Of a DNA stretch of 64,000 bases, positions 45,983 through 54,506 are shown one piece after another. Both the position numbers and the translations under genes were made by a program. Within the stretch, counting starts at the first letter, position 1. The number at the start of each line of letters is the position of its first letter. The stretch covers positions 1 through 64,000 of the forward strand of contig DATATM010000005.1 in assembly GCA_036268775.1 (NCBI GenBank). The letters run 5' to 3'. Origin of the DNA: DASZIT01 sp036268775. Its GTDB lineage: Bacteria; Actinomycetota; Acidimicrobiia; Acidimicrobiales; RAAP-2. The notes under the pieces are model-generated. The model did no database searches. It was not told the origin of the DNA and was given only the letters and a program-made list of their open reading frames with translations.

Positions 45983-46269
45983 GGGATGCCCACAACGTGC
46001 TCATCCGACCGGTGGTATCCGAGAAGTCCTACGCCCTGATGGACGAGAACGTCTATGTGTTCGTGGTCGATCCGTCCGCCACCAAGATCGACGTGCGCCA
46101 CGCGGTGGAGCAGGCGTTCGGGGTCCGGGTCACCAACGTCAACACCCTCAACCGGAAGGGCAAGACCAAGCGCAACCGGAAGAGCAACACCATCGGCCAC
46201 CGGTCCGACACCAAGCGGGCCATCGTCACCCTCCACGAGGGTGACTCCATCGACCTGTTCGAGAACTGA
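45979..46269 (+). CDS. rplW: 50S ribosomal protein L23
   Basis: A 96-residue L23 with DAHNVLIRPVVSEKSYALMDE, NVYVFVVDPSATKIDVRHAVEQ and FGVRVTNVNTLNRKGK. It sits at the exit tunnel and docks trigger factor, SRP and SecYEG. The GTG start overlaps the rplD stop by four bases. Confidence 0.98.
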   Translation: MRDAHNVLIRPVVSEKSYALMDENVYVFVVDPSATKIDVRHAVEQAFGVRVTNVNTLNRKGKTKRNRKSNTIGHRSDTKRAIVTLHEGDSIDLFEN

Positions 46270-46282
46270 GAGACCGAGGATC

Positions 46283-47119
46283 ATGCCGCTCCGTTCACGC
46301 AAACCCACCAGCCCCGGTCGCCGGTTCCAGACCGTCTCGGACTTCGCCGAGATCACCACCGACCGTCCGGAGAAGTCGCTGCTGGCCCCCAAGCCCTCCA
46401 CCGGTGGGCGGAACAGCCACGGCCGCAAGACCGCCCGCCACCGCGGTGGCGGCCACAAACAGCAGTACCGGATGATCGACTTCAAACGGGACAAGGACGG
46501 GATCCCGGCCCGGGTCGCCACCATCGAGTACGACCCCAACCGCAACGCCCGCATCGCCCTGCTCCACTATGTCGACGGCGAGAAGCGCTACATCCTGGCT
46601 CCCGCCCAGGTCAAGGTGGGGGACATGTTGCAGTCCGGTCAGGGTGCGGATATCCGGCCCGGCAACGCCCTGCCCCTCCGCTACATCCCGGTCGGTTCGG
46701 TGGTCCATAACGTGGAGCTCCGCCCCGGCGGCGGCGGAAAGATGGGCCGAGGGGCGGGCATGAGCATCCAGCTGGTGGCCAAGGAAGGTGCTTTCGCCAC
46801 CCTCCGGCTGCCCTCCACCGAGATGCGCCGGGTCTCCATCGACTGCCGGGGCACCCTCGGCGTGGTGGGCAACTCCGAAGCCGAGCTGATCAAGATCGGC
46901 AAGGCCGGCCGCAACCGCTGGAAGGGCAAGCGCCCCCAGACCCGAGGCGTGGCCATGAACCCGGTCGACCACCCGTTGGGCGGCGGCGAGGGCAAGTCTT
47001 CCGGTGGCCGCCATCCGGTGTCCCCCTGGGGCAAGCCCGAGGGCCGCACCCGGTCGCACGGCAAGGAATCCGACAAGCTCATCGTTCGCAGACGCCGCAC
47101 CCGCGGTGCCCGCCGGTAG
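46283..47119 (+). CDS. rplB: 50S ribosomal protein L2
   Basis: A 278-residue L2 with RKPTSPGRRFQTV, GGRNSHGRKTARHRGGGHKQ, the SH3-like and OB-like rRNA-binding segments, and the signature GVAMNPVDHPLGGGEGKSSGGRHPVSPWG carrying the conserved His near the peptidyl transferase centre. The ATG 13 bp after rplW is chosen; in-frame upstream sequence is not coding. Confidence 0.99.
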   Translation: MPLRSRKPTSPGRRFQTVSDFAEITTDRPEKSLLAPKPSTGGRNSHGRKTARHRGGGHKQQYRMIDFKRDKDGIPARVATIEYDPNRNARIALLHYVDGEKRYILAPAQVKVGDMLQSGQGADIRPGNALPLRYIPVGSVVHNVELRPGGGGKMGRGAGMSIQLVAKEGAFATLRLPSTEMRRVSIDCRGTLGVVGNSEAELIKIGKAGRNRWKGKRPQTRGVAMNPVDHPLGGGEGKSSGGRHPVSPWGKPEGRTRSHGKESDKLIVRRRRTRGARR

Positions 47120-47142
47120 GGAAACAGAGGGAACGCCACACC

Positions 47143-47421
47143 ATGCCTCGCAGCCTGAAAAAAGGTCCGTTCGTAGACGACCACCTCATCAAGAAGGTGG
47201 ATGTACTCAACGCGGCCGGGGACAAGAAGGTCATCAAGACGTGGTCCCGCCGTTCCACCATCATCCCCGACATGGTCGGCCACACCATTGCCGTCCACGA
47301 CGGCCGCAAGCACATCCCGGTCTATGTCACCGAGTCGATGGTCGGCCACAAGCTGGGGGAGTTCGCCCCCACCCGGACCTTCAAGTTCCACGCCGGCCAA
47401 GAGCGGGCGGGGAGGCGCTGA
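47143..47421 (+). CDS. rpsS: 30S ribosomal protein S19
   Basis: A 92-residue S19 with RSLKKGPFVDDHLIKKV, WSRRSTIIPDMVGHTIAVHDGRKHIPVYV and GHKLGEFAPTRTF. It forms the 30S head with S13. It lies 23 bp after rplB and one base before rplV. Confidence 0.98.
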   Translation: MPRSLKKGPFVDDHLIKKVDVLNAAGDKKVIKTWSRRSTIIPDMVGHTIAVHDGRKHIPVYVTESMVGHKLGEFAPTRTFKFHAGQERAGRR

Positions 47422-47422
47422 G

Positions 47423-48139
47423 ATGCCCGGAGTCAAGACCAATGAGCGGGAAGGGACCCGAGCCGTCCTCCGCCACAGCCGGATGTCGGCCTACAAGGCC
47501 CGCCAGGTCCTCGACCAGATCCGCGGCCTCGACGCCGACCGCGCCCGGGAGACCCTGGCCCTCGGCGACCGGGAGGCGGCCGAGGTCATCGGCAAGGTCC
47601 TGGCCTCGGCGGTGGCCAACGCCGTCCACAACGACGGCCTGGACGCCGACGAGCTCTTCGTCTCCGCCTGTTACGCCGACGAGGGTGCCACCCTCAAGCG
47701 CTGGCGCCCCCGGGCCCGGGGACGGGCCACCCGGATCCGGAAGCGGACCTGCCACGTGACCATCATCGTCAGCCGTCTGCCCGACGAGCGGATCGCCCGC
47801 CGGCGGGCCAAGCAGACGGTGGCCGGCACCCAGCGGTCTCGCCGGGTGGCGGGATCCAGGCGCAACCGGAGGTCGGAGACCGCGCCCGTAGAGTCGAAGG
47901 CCACGACGACCGAGGTCGAAGAGACCCCGATCGACGAGGACGAGCTCGAGCCGATCGAGGCGGAAGCCGTCGAGGTCGAGGACATCGACTCCGATGCCGA
48001 CGACGCCGAGTCCGGCGCCGACCCGGAAGAAGACACTGAAGGAACTGACGTCGAGGTCGACGCAGTCGGTGACGAAGACGTCGATGCCGACACCGCCGAT
48101 GAGACCAAGGCCAGTTCCGACCAAGAGAAGGGCAAGTAG
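47423..48139 (+). CDS. rplV: 50S ribosomal protein L22 with long acidic C-terminal tail
   Basis: A 238-residue L22, about twice the usual length. The core (about 1-120) has AVLRHSRMSAYKARQVLDQIRG, AVANAVHNDGLDADELFVS and the beta-hairpin GATLKRWRPRARGRATRIRKRTCHVTIIV that reaches the tunnel constriction. A basic linker (about 122-150) leads to a tail of about 85 residues dominated by Asp and Glu (about 151-238). L22 lies at the tunnel exit, so the tail may project from the ribosome surface. rpsC follows without a gap. Confidence 0.97.
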   Translation: MPGVKTNEREGTRAVLRHSRMSAYKARQVLDQIRGLDADRARETLALGDREAAEVIGKVLASAVANAVHNDGLDADELFVSACYADEGATLKRWRPRARGRATRIRKRTCHVTIIVSRLPDERIARRRAKQTVAGTQRSRRVAGSRRNRRSETAPVESKATTTEVEETPIDEDELEPIEAEAVEVEDIDSDADDAESGADPEEDTEGTDVEVDAVGDEDVDADTADETKASSDQEKGK

Positions 48140-49108
48140 ATGGGCCAGAAGGTCAATCCCTACGGGTTCCGGCTGGGCATCACCACCGACTGGAAATCGC
48201 GATGGTTCGAAGAGAAGAACTATCAGAACTGCGTGATCGAGGATTGGAAGATCCGCGATTACCTCATGTCGCAACTGGAGTCGGCCGCCGTCAGCCGCAT
48301 CGAAGTTGAGCGCACCCGTGACCGCCTGCGAGTGGATATCCATACTGCCCGCCCCGGCATCGTCATCGGTCGCCGTGGTTCCGAAGCCGACCGCCTCAAG
48401 AAGAAGATCGAGGAGATCACCGGTTTGAACAACCGGATCCAGCTGAACATCCAAGAGATCAAGCAGCCGGAGCTGGACGCCGCCCTCATCGCCCAGGGCA
48501 TCTGCGACCAGCTGGCTCGCCGGGTGGCGTTCCGCCGGGCGATGAAGCGGGCCATCCAGACCGTGCAGAAGGCCGGCGCCCTCGGGGTCCGGGTGCAGTG
48601 TTCGGGACGGCTGGGCGGTTCCGAAATGGCCCGCCGGGAGTCCTACCGCGAAGGCCGGGTCCCGTTGCACACGCTGCGGGCGGACATCGACTACGGATTC
48701 CGGGAGGCCAAGACCACCTTCGGCCGCATCGGGGTGAAGGTGTGGATCTACAAGGGTGACGTCCTCCCCTACAAGATCTCCACCGACGACAAGATCAACC
48801 GCGAAGCCGCCATGGCGGTTGGGGAGACCTCCGGCCAGGGTGGGGAGGCTCCTCGCCGGCTGATCACCGCCGGTGGCGGCCGCCGCCGAGCCGAGCAGGG
48901 GGCTCCGGGCAGCGTGGTCACCGTCGATGCCGATGACGCCGATGGTGCTGATGGCGCCGACGATCTGGTCGACGAGACCCCGGCGGACATTGTCGCCACC
49001 CCGGCGGTCCCCGACGAGCTCGAGCGCATCCTCACCGAGGACGAAGAGATCGAGCGCCGGACCCGCGAGCATCACGAGACCCCGCACTTCCGCAAGGAGG
49101 TCGACTGA
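48140..49108 (+). CDS. rpsC: 30S ribosomal protein S3 with extended C-terminus
   Basis: A 322-residue S3. It has GQKVNPYGFRLGITTDWKSRW, the KH domain IVIGRRGSEADRLKK, and GRLGGSEMARRESYREGRVPLHTLRADIDYG. The core ends near residue 212; about 110 more residues include an Asp/Ala segment and a final charged helix. The usual length is 210-280, so this is at the long end. S3 lines the mRNA entry site. Its stop overlaps the rplP ATG by one base. Confidence 0.98.
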   Translation: MGQKVNPYGFRLGITTDWKSRWFEEKNYQNCVIEDWKIRDYLMSQLESAAVSRIEVERTRDRLRVDIHTARPGIVIGRRGSEADRLKKKIEEITGLNNRIQLNIQEIKQPELDAALIAQGICDQLARRVAFRRAMKRAIQTVQKAGALGVRVQCSGRLGGSEMARRESYREGRVPLHTLRADIDYGFREAKTTFGRIGVKVWIYKGDVLPYKISTDDKINREAAMAVGETSGQGGEAPRRLITAGGGRRRAEQGAPGSVVTVDADDADGADGADDLVDETPADIVATPAVPDELERILTEDEEIERRTREHHETPHFRKEVD

Positions 49109-49545
49109 TGTTGATGCCCCGCAAGGTCAAGCACCGCAAGCAGCAGCGCGGCCGGATGAGCGGCAAGGCCAAGGGTGGCAGCTCGGTCACCTTCGGCGAC
49201 TTCGGGATCCAGGCGCTGGAGCCGGCCTGGTTGACCGCCCGGCAGATCGAAGCCGCCCGTATTGCCATGACCCGTCACGTGAAGCGGGGTGGAAAGGTGT
49301 GGATCCGGGTGTTCCCGGACCGCCCGGTCACCCAGAAGCCGGCCGAGACCCGCATGGGTTCAGGCAAGGGCAACCCCGAGCACTGGGTGGCCGTCGTCAA
49401 GCCCGGCCGGATCCTCTTCGAGCTGGCCGGGGTCGAGCCCCAGCTGGCCAAGGAAGCCATGGATCGGGCTATCCAGAAGCTGCCTTTCAAGGCCCGTTTC
49501 GTCATCCGTCCCGGTACCCACGGGACCCCGGAGGTGCAGGTCTGA
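49108..49545 (+). CDS. rplP: 50S ribosomal protein L16
   Basis: A 145-residue L16 starting MLMPRKVKHRKQQRGRMSG, with GDFGIQALEPAWLTARQIEAARIAMTRH and FPDRPVTQKPAETRMGSGKGNPEHWVAVV. It contacts A-site tRNA. The ATG overlaps the rpsC stop by one base, and rpmC overlaps its stop likewise. Confidence 0.98.
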   Translation: MLMPRKVKHRKQQRGRMSGKAKGGSSVTFGDFGIQALEPAWLTARQIEAARIAMTRHVKRGGKVWIRVFPDRPVTQKPAETRMGSGKGNPEHWVAVVKPGRILFELAGVEPQLAKEAMDRAIQKLPFKARFVIRPGTHGTPEVQV

Positions 49546-50102
49546 TGGTCACCGCCCTCGAGATTGCCGAGTACGACATCGAAGAGCTGGAGACCCAGCT
49601 CTCCGAGACCCGTCGCGAGCTGTTCAACCTCCGCTTCCAGCTGGCCACCGGCCGGCTGGACAACTTCTCCCGCCTGAACCACGTCCGCAAGGACGTCGCC
49701 CGGATGATGACCGAGCTTCGGGCCCGGGAGATCGCCGAGGCGGAGGGACTGGCCGAAGAGGAGATCCCCGCCCACCAGGCCGCCGCCCGGCTCCGCTCCG
49801 AGGACGCCGCCCTGGGCCGGACCCGGACCACCGCCGCCGAGCGCCGGGCCGCCGCCGAGGCGGAGGCAGAGGCAGCTGAAGCCGAGCAGCTGGAGGACGA
49901 CGTCGACGACGAGGTGGAGGCAATCGATGCCGAAGCCGACGCCATCGATGACGACGAGCTGGAGCTGGAGGAAGAGCGGCTGGATTCCGACGATGACCAG
50001 GCTTTGGCCCGGGTCGAGGAGTCCGACCTGACCAGCGACGATGACGTTTCCGAGGAGGCCGACGCCGACGGCGCGGCTTCCGACCCGAAGAAGAAGGCGT
50101 GA
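49545..50102 (+). CDS. rpmC: 50S ribosomal protein L29 with exceptional acidic extension
   Basis: A 185-residue protein. Residues 1-65 are a normal L29 (EELETQLSETRRELFNLRFQLATGRLDN, HVRKDVARMMTELRAREI). The remaining ~120 residues are an Ala/Glu/Asp-rich, probably helical or disordered tail with dense acidic runs (about 103-178) that ends PKKKA. Typical L29 has 60-80 residues. L29 is at the tunnel exit near L23, a docking site for nascent-chain factors. The reading frame is continuous and overlaps both neighbours by one base, so the tail is not a frameshift artefact. Confidence 0.95.
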   Translation: MVTALEIAEYDIEELETQLSETRRELFNLRFQLATGRLDNFSRLNHVRKDVARMMTELRAREIAEAEGLAEEEIPAHQAAARLRSEDAALGRTRTTAAERRAAAEAEAEAAEAEQLEDDVDDEVEAIDAEADAIDDDELELEEERLDSDDDQALARVEESDLTSDDDVSEEADADGAASDPKKKA

Positions 50103-50392
50103 TGGCTGAGGAACCGACCACCGAAACCGGGACCGAGGTGCGGCCCAACCGCCGTAAGGTCCGGGAGGGCACCGTGGTGTCCGACCAGATGCAGGCGACG
50201 GTCATCGTCGCGGTGGTCGAGCGCGTCCGCCATCCCCGTTACGGCAAGACGGTCCAGCGGACCAAGCGCCTCTACGTCCATGATGAACAGAACGAAGCCA
50301 AGATCGGCGATCGGATCCGGGTGATCGAGACCCGGCCGTTGTCGAAGCTGAAGCGCTGGCGGCTGATGGAGATCCTGGAGCGTGCACGGTGA
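50102..50392 (+). CDS. rpsQ: 30S ribosomal protein S17
   Basis: A 96-residue S17 with RKVREGTVVSDQMQATVIVAVVERVRHPRYGKTVQRTKRLYVHDE and GDRIRVIETRPLSKLKRWRL. About ten acidic/Thr residues precede the core. The ATG at 50102 overlaps the rpmC stop by one base. It is the last gene of the S10 set. Confidence 0.98.
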   Translation: MAEEPTTETGTEVRPNRRKVREGTVVSDQMQATVIVAVVERVRHPRYGKTVQRTKRLYVHDEQNEAKIGDRIRVIETRPLSKLKRWRLMEILERAR

Positions 50393-50757
50393 TCCAGCAA
50401 GAGTCTCGACTCCGGGTGGCCGACAACTCCGGCGCCAAAGAAGTCCTCTGCATCAAGGTGCTCGGCGGCTCCCGCCGCCGCTACGCCTCCATCGGGGACA
50501 TCTTCGTGGCGACGGTCAAGGACGCCATCCCCGGGGCGGCAGTGAAGAAGGGCGAGGTCGTCAAATGCGTCGTCGTCCGCACCAAGAAGGAAAAGCGGCG
50601 CCCGGATGGCAGCTACATCCGCTTCGACGAGAATGCCGCCGTTTTGATCAATGACCAGCAACAACCACGTGGGACCCGCATCTTCGGCCCGGTCGGCCGG
50701 GAGCTGCGCGACAAGCGCTTCATGCGGATCGTCTCGCTGGCACCGGAGGTGTTGTAA
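50389..50757 (+). CDS. rplN: 50S ribosomal protein L14
   Basis: A 122-residue L14, exactly the standard length, with MIQQESRLRVADNSGAKEVLCIKVLGGSRRRYASIGDI and GTRIFGPVGRELRDKRFMRIVSLAPEVL. It contacts 30S at the subunit interface. The GTG start overlaps rpsQ by four bases, joining S10 and spc clusters without a promoter gap. Confidence 0.99.
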   Translation: MIQQESRLRVADNSGAKEVLCIKVLGGSRRRYASIGDIFVATVKDAIPGAAVKKGEVVKCVVVRTKKEKRRPDGSYIRFDENAAVLINDQQQPRGTRIFGPVGRELRDKRFMRIVSLAPEVL

Positions 50758-51062
50758 TGCGTATTCGCAAGGGCGACAAAGTCCAGGTGATGAGCGGCAA
50801 GGACAAGGGCAAGCAGTCCGAGGTCATCCGGGCCATCCCCTCGGAGGGCCGGGTCATCGTCGAGGGCGTCCACGTGGCCAAGCGCCACGCCAAGCCGACC
50901 CGCGCCACCATGCAGGGCGGCGTCATCGACAAGTTCATGCCGGTGTCGGTCTCCTCGGTCGCCATCGTCTGCGGCTCCTGTGGGCCCACCCGCATCGGCG
51001 TCCGGATCGACGAGCAAGGCCGCAAGATCCGGGTCTGCCGCAAGTGTGGGGGTGATCTGTAA
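50757..51062 (+). CDS. rplX: 50S ribosomal protein L24
   Basis: A 101-residue L24 with a KOW motif (IRKGDKVQVMSGKDKGKQSEVIRAIP) and a C-terminal CGSCGPTRIGVRID...VCRKCGG, four cysteines in CXXC pairs that could bind zinc. It is an assembly initiator at the tunnel exit. It overlaps both neighbours by one base. Confidence 0.98.
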   Translation: MRIRKGDKVQVMSGKDKGKQSEVIRAIPSEGRVIVEGVHVAKRHAKPTRATMQGGVIDKFMPVSVSSVAIVCGSCGPTRIGVRIDEQGRKIRVCRKCGGDL

Positions 51063-51631
51063 TGGTCGCCGATACCCGTACCCGGCCGCGCCTGAAGAAG
51101 CGCTACGACGACGAGGTCCGCAACGAGCTGAAGACCTCCCTGGGGCTCGACAACATCATGCAGGTCCCCCGGCTCACCAAGGTCGTCATCAACATGGGGG
51201 TCGGCCGGGCCACCCAGCAGAAATCCCTCATCGAGGGGGCCATGCGCGATCTCGAGATCATCAGTGGGCAGAAGCCGATCGTGACCCGGGCCAAGCAGTC
51301 GATCGCCGGCTTCAAGCTGCGGGAAGGCCAGGAGATCGGGGCCAAGGTCACCCTCCGGGGCGACCGGGCCTGGGAATTCCTCGACCGGTTGGTGGCCATG
51401 GCCATCCCCCGTATCCGCGACTTCCGGGGGTTGTCCCCCCGCTCGTTCGACGGCCACGGCAACTACACCTTCGGGGTGACTGAGCAGCTCATCTTCCCCG
51501 AGATCGACTACGACCGGATCGACACCACCCGGGGGATGGACATCACCATCGTCACCACCGCAAGCACCGACGACGAAGGCCGGGGATTCCTGGCCGCGTT
51601 CGGTTTCCCGTTCCGCAAGGAGAACCAGTAA
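51062..51631 (+). CDS. rplE: 50S ribosomal protein L5
   Basis: A 189-residue L5 with NIMQVPRLTKVVINMGVGRA, GQKPIVTRAKQSIAGFKLREGQ and RDFRGLSPRSFDGHGNYTFGVTEQLIFPEI. It binds 5S rRNA and P-site tRNA. The ATG overlaps the rplX stop. Confidence 0.99.
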   Translation: MVADTRTRPRLKKRYDDEVRNELKTSLGLDNIMQVPRLTKVVINMGVGRATQQKSLIEGAMRDLEIISGQKPIVTRAKQSIAGFKLREGQEIGAKVTLRGDRAWEFLDRLVAMAIPRIRDFRGLSPRSFDGHGNYTFGVTEQLIFPEIDYDRIDTTRGMDITIVTTASTDDEGRGFLAAFGFPFRKENQ

Positions 51632-51635
51632 CCCC

Positions 51636-51821
51636 ATGGCGAAGAAGGCCTTGATCGAAAAGCAACAGCGCACCCCCAAATTCAAGGTGCGCGGCTACAC
51701 CCGATGCCGTCGCTGCGGCCGGCCGAAAGCCGTCTACAAGAAGTTCGGGCTCTGCCGTATCTGTCTGCGCGTCATGGTCCACGCCGGGGAAATCCCGGGC
51801 GTGACCAAGGCCAGCTGGTGA
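51636..51821 (+). CDS. rpsN: 30S ribosomal protein S14 type Z
   Basis: A 61-residue zinc-type S14 with AKKALIEKQQRTPKFKVRGYTRC and the zinc site CRRCG...CRICLR, the short form used by many actinobacteria. It lies four bases after rplE. Confidence 0.98.
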   Translation: MAKKALIEKQQRTPKFKVRGYTRCRRCGRPKAVYKKFGLCRICLRVMVHAGEIPGVTKASW

Positions 51822-51837
51822 GGGGAGACGACAACCG

Positions 51838-52242
51838 ATGACCATGACCGATCCGATTGCCGACATGCTCACCCGCATCCGGAATGCCAATACCGCCCAC
51901 TTCGACACCGTCAAGATGCCGGGTTCGAAGCTGAAGGAGTCCCTGGCCGCCATCCTGGTGGACGAGGGCTACATCTCCGGCTTCAAGGTGGACAACAGCG
52001 TCACCTCTCCGGGGAACACCCTGGAGATCGAAATGAAATATGCGCCCGACCGGGCCCGGACCATTTCCGGGATCAAGCGGGTGTCCAAGCCGGGTCTCCG
52101 GATCTACGCCCGCGCCGACAAGATCCCCCGGGTCCTCGGCGGCATGGGGGTGGCGGTGGTGTCGACGTCCAAGGGACTGATGACCGACCGCGAGGCCCGG
52201 AAGCGTCGCATGGGAGGAGAGGTGCTCTGTTATGTCTGGTGA
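51838..52242 (+). CDS. rpsH: 30S ribosomal protein S8
   Basis: A 134-residue S8 with TDPIADMLTRIRNANTAHFDTVKMPGSKLK and the C-terminal GVAVVSTSKGLMTDREARKRRMGGEVLCYVW. It binds 16S rRNA centrally and represses spc mRNA in enterobacteria. GGGGAG lies ten bases before the first ATG (51838); a second ATG two codons on is possible. Confidence 0.98.
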   Translation: MTMTDPIADMLTRIRNANTAHFDTVKMPGSKLKESLAAILVDEGYISGFKVDNSVTSPGNTLEIEMKYAPDRARTISGIKRVSKPGLRIYARADKIPRVLGGMGVAVVSTSKGLMTDREARKRRMGGEVLCYVW

Positions 52243-52290
52243 CCACAGGCTGATTGCCTCCACCCCGTGCCGACCGGAAGGTGGCCGCTG

Positions 52291-52833
52291 ATGTCCCGCA
52301 TCGGACGTTCGCCCATCACCGTGCCCTCCGGGGTGTCGGTGGCGGTGGACGACAACAACTTCGTGGTGGTCAAGGGACCCCAGGGCGAGCTCTCTCGTTC
52401 GGTGCCCGCCGCCATGACCATCCGCTCCGAAGGCGATGTGGTGGTGGTGGAGCGCCCGGACGACCAGCGGCAGAACCGCGCCCTCCACGGCCTCACCCGC
52501 ACCCTGGTGGCCAACATGGTCGACGGGGTGACCCAGGGCTTCTCCAAGGAGCTCGAGATCGTCGGCGTCGGCTACCGGGCCCTCCCGAAGGGCCCCGGTG
52601 CCCTGGAGCTGGCCCTCGGGTTCTCCCACCCGGTCAACGTCACCGCCCCCGAAGGGGTCACCTTCGAGGTGCCGACCCCCACCCGGATCATCATCAAGGG
52701 AATCGACAAGGAAAAGGTCGGCCAGACGGCCGCCGACATCCGCAAGTTACGAAAGCCCGAGCCCTACAAGGGCAAGGGTGTCCGATACGCCGGCGAGCGG
52801 GTCCTCCGCAAGGCCGGGAAGGCAGCGAAGTAA
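52291..52833 (+). CDS. rplF: 50S ribosomal protein L6
   Basis: A 180-residue L6 with SRIGRSPITVPSGVSVAVDDNNFVVVKGP and the C-terminal signature PEPYKGKGVRYAGERVLRKAGKAAK. The ATG is 48 bp after rpsH. It overlaps rplR by one base. Confidence 0.99.
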   Translation: MSRIGRSPITVPSGVSVAVDDNNFVVVKGPQGELSRSVPAAMTIRSEGDVVVVERPDDQRQNRALHGLTRTLVANMVDGVTQGFSKELEIVGVGYRALPKGPGALELALGFSHPVNVTAPEGVTFEVPTPTRIIIKGIDKEKVGQTAADIRKLRKPEPYKGKGVRYAGERVLRKAGKAAK

Positions 52834-53198
52834 TGGGAACCGCAACCGATCACAAACTCGAGCTCCGGCTCCGCCGCCACAAGCGGGTCCGCCGCAAGGT
52901 GGCGGGCAGCGCGGCACGTCCGCGTCTGGCCGTCTTCCGCTCGAGCAAGCACATCACCGCCCAGATCGTCGACGACGATGCCGGCCACACACTGGCCTTC
53001 GCCTCCACGGTGGAGCCGGACCTCCGGGGCAAGCCCGGGAGCACCACCGACGCCGCCCAGGCGGTCGGCAAGCTGGTGGCCACCCGGGCCAAGGCCGCCG
53101 GCATCACCACCGTGGTCTTCGACCGCGGGGGGTTCACCTATCACGGACGGGTGGCGGCACTCGCCGATGCTGCCCGGGCCGAGGGTTTGGAGTTCTGA
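52833..53198 (+). CDS. rplR: 50S ribosomal protein L18
   Basis: A 121-residue L18 with RLRRHKRVRRKVAGSAARPRLAVFRSSKHITAQIVDD and VVFDRGGFTYHGRVAALADAARAEGLEF. It binds 5S rRNA with L5. The one-base overlap with rplF fixes the start. Confidence 0.99.
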   Translation: MGTATDHKLELRLRRHKRVRRKVAGSAARPRLAVFRSSKHITAQIVDDDAGHTLAFASTVEPDLRGKPGSTTDAAQAVGKLVATRAKAAGITTVVFDRGGFTYHGRVAALADAARAEGLEF

Positions 53199-53202
53199 GG
53201 AT

Positions 53203-53751
53203 ATGACCGAGCTGCAGTATGAAGAGCGCACCATCCGGGTCAACCGGGTGTCCAAGGTGGTCAAGGGTGGCCGCCGGTTCAGCTTCGCCGCCCTGATGGT
53301 CGTCGGTGACGGCAATGGCAAGGTCGGCCTCGGCTACGGCAAGGCCAAAGAAGCCGGGCTGGCCGTCCAGAAGGGCATCGAGGAAGCTCGCAAGAACATC
53401 TTCGACGTGCCGCTGGCCGGCAACACCATCACCCATCCCGTCCTCGGGGAGAGCGGTGCCGGCCGGGTGCTGTTGAAGCCGGCCGCCCCCGGTACCGGGG
53501 TCATCGCCGGCGGGGCCGCCCGGGCCATCCTGGAGATGGCCGGGATCCGCGACGTGCTGTCCAAGTCGCTCGGCTCCTCCAACGGGATCAACGTCGCCCA
53601 CGCCACCATCGCCGGGCTCAAGTCGCTGAAGCGCCCTGACGAGATCGCCATCCTCCGGGGCAAGCCGGCCGAGGAGATCATCCCCGGCGGCGTCCTCCGT
53701 GCCTACCGCGAGCGGCAGCGCCAGGGTGACCTGTTCACGGAGGTGAACTGA
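53203..53751 (+). CDS. rpsE: 30S ribosomal protein S5
   Basis: A 182-residue S5 with ERTIRVNRVSKVVKGGRRFSFAALMVVGDGNGKVGLGYGKA (dsRBD-like fold) and AGGAARAILEMAGIRDVLSKSLGSSNGINVAHATI. It contributes to decoding accuracy and mRNA helicase activity. Four bases after rplR. Confidence 0.99.
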   Translation: MTELQYEERTIRVNRVSKVVKGGRRFSFAALMVVGDGNGKVGLGYGKAKEAGLAVQKGIEEARKNIFDVPLAGNTITHPVLGESGAGRVLLKPAAPGTGVIAGGAARAILEMAGIRDVLSKSLGSSNGINVAHATIAGLKSLKRPDEIAILRGKPAEEIIPGGVLRAYRERQRQGDLFTEVN

Positions 53752-53752
53752 G

Positions 53753-53989
53753 ATGGCCGCCGCCGCAGCTGACAAGTCGACAACCACCGGATGGCTGCGG
53801 GTGACCCAGATCCGCTCCGGCATCGGCACCAAGCCCAAGCACCGGGGAACCCTCCGGGCCCTGGGCCTGCGCGGGATCGGGCGGACCAACGTGCTGCCCG
53901 ACCGCCCCGAGATCCGCGGGATGATCGCCCGGGTGCCCCACCTGATCGAGGTCACCCCCGCCGCTGAGGACGAAAGAGGTACACGATGA
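53753..53989 (+). CDS. rpmD: 50S ribosomal protein L30
   Basis: A 78-residue L30 with WLRVTQIRSGIGTKPKHRGTLRALGLRGIGRTNVLPDRPEIRGMIARVPHLIEV. It has short Ala-rich and charged extensions at either end. It lies one base after rpsE and overlaps rplO by four bases. Confidence 0.98.
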   Translation: MAAAAADKSTTTGWLRVTQIRSGIGTKPKHRGTLRALGLRGIGRTNVLPDRPEIRGMIARVPHLIEVTPAAEDERGTR

Positions 53990-54474
53990 AGGTCCACGAG
54001 CTCCGGCCGCCGGCCGGTTCGACCCGACCCCGCCGCCGGGTAGGTCGCGGCATCGCCGGCAAGGGCGGCAAGACCGCCGGACGCGGCACCAAGGGCCAGG
54101 GCGCCCGCGACACCATCCCCATGGGCTTCGAGGGTGGCCAGCTGCCCTTGATGCAGCGGATCCCGAAACTACGGGGTTTCAAGAACCCGTTCCGGATCGA
54201 CTACACCCCGGTCAACCTCAGCGCGCTCCAAGCTCTGGAGGGTGACCACATCGACCTGGCCGCCATCGTCGCCGGCGGACTGGCCCGCAAGAGCGCCCTG
54301 GTGAAGATCCTGGGTGGCGGGGAGCTGACCCGGGCCATCCGGGTCGAGGCCCACGCCTTCTCGAAGACGGCCGAGGCCGCCATTACCGCTTCCGGTGGCT
54401 CGATCACCGTGATTCCGTTGCCGTTCGGCAATGGACGACCGCCCGCGCAGGGCAACGCCCTCACCAACCGGTAG
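53986..54474 (+). CDS. rplO: 50S ribosomal protein L15
   Basis: A 162-residue L15 with KVHELRPPAGSTRPRRRVGRGIAGKGGKTAGRGTKGQGAR (Gly/Arg/Lys-rich N-terminus) and GFEGGQLPLMQRIPKLRGF. ATGA overlap with rpmD. secY follows after 32 bp. Confidence 0.98.
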   Translation: MKVHELRPPAGSTRPRRRVGRGIAGKGGKTAGRGTKGQGARDTIPMGFEGGQLPLMQRIPKLRGFKNPFRIDYTPVNLSALQALEGDHIDLAAIVAGGLARKSALVKILGGGELTRAIRVEAHAFSKTAEAAITASGGSITVIPLPFGNGRPPAQGNALTNR

Positions 54475-54506
54475 CATCGGCCGACCGTCCGGCGCCGAGG
54501 AGCCCC

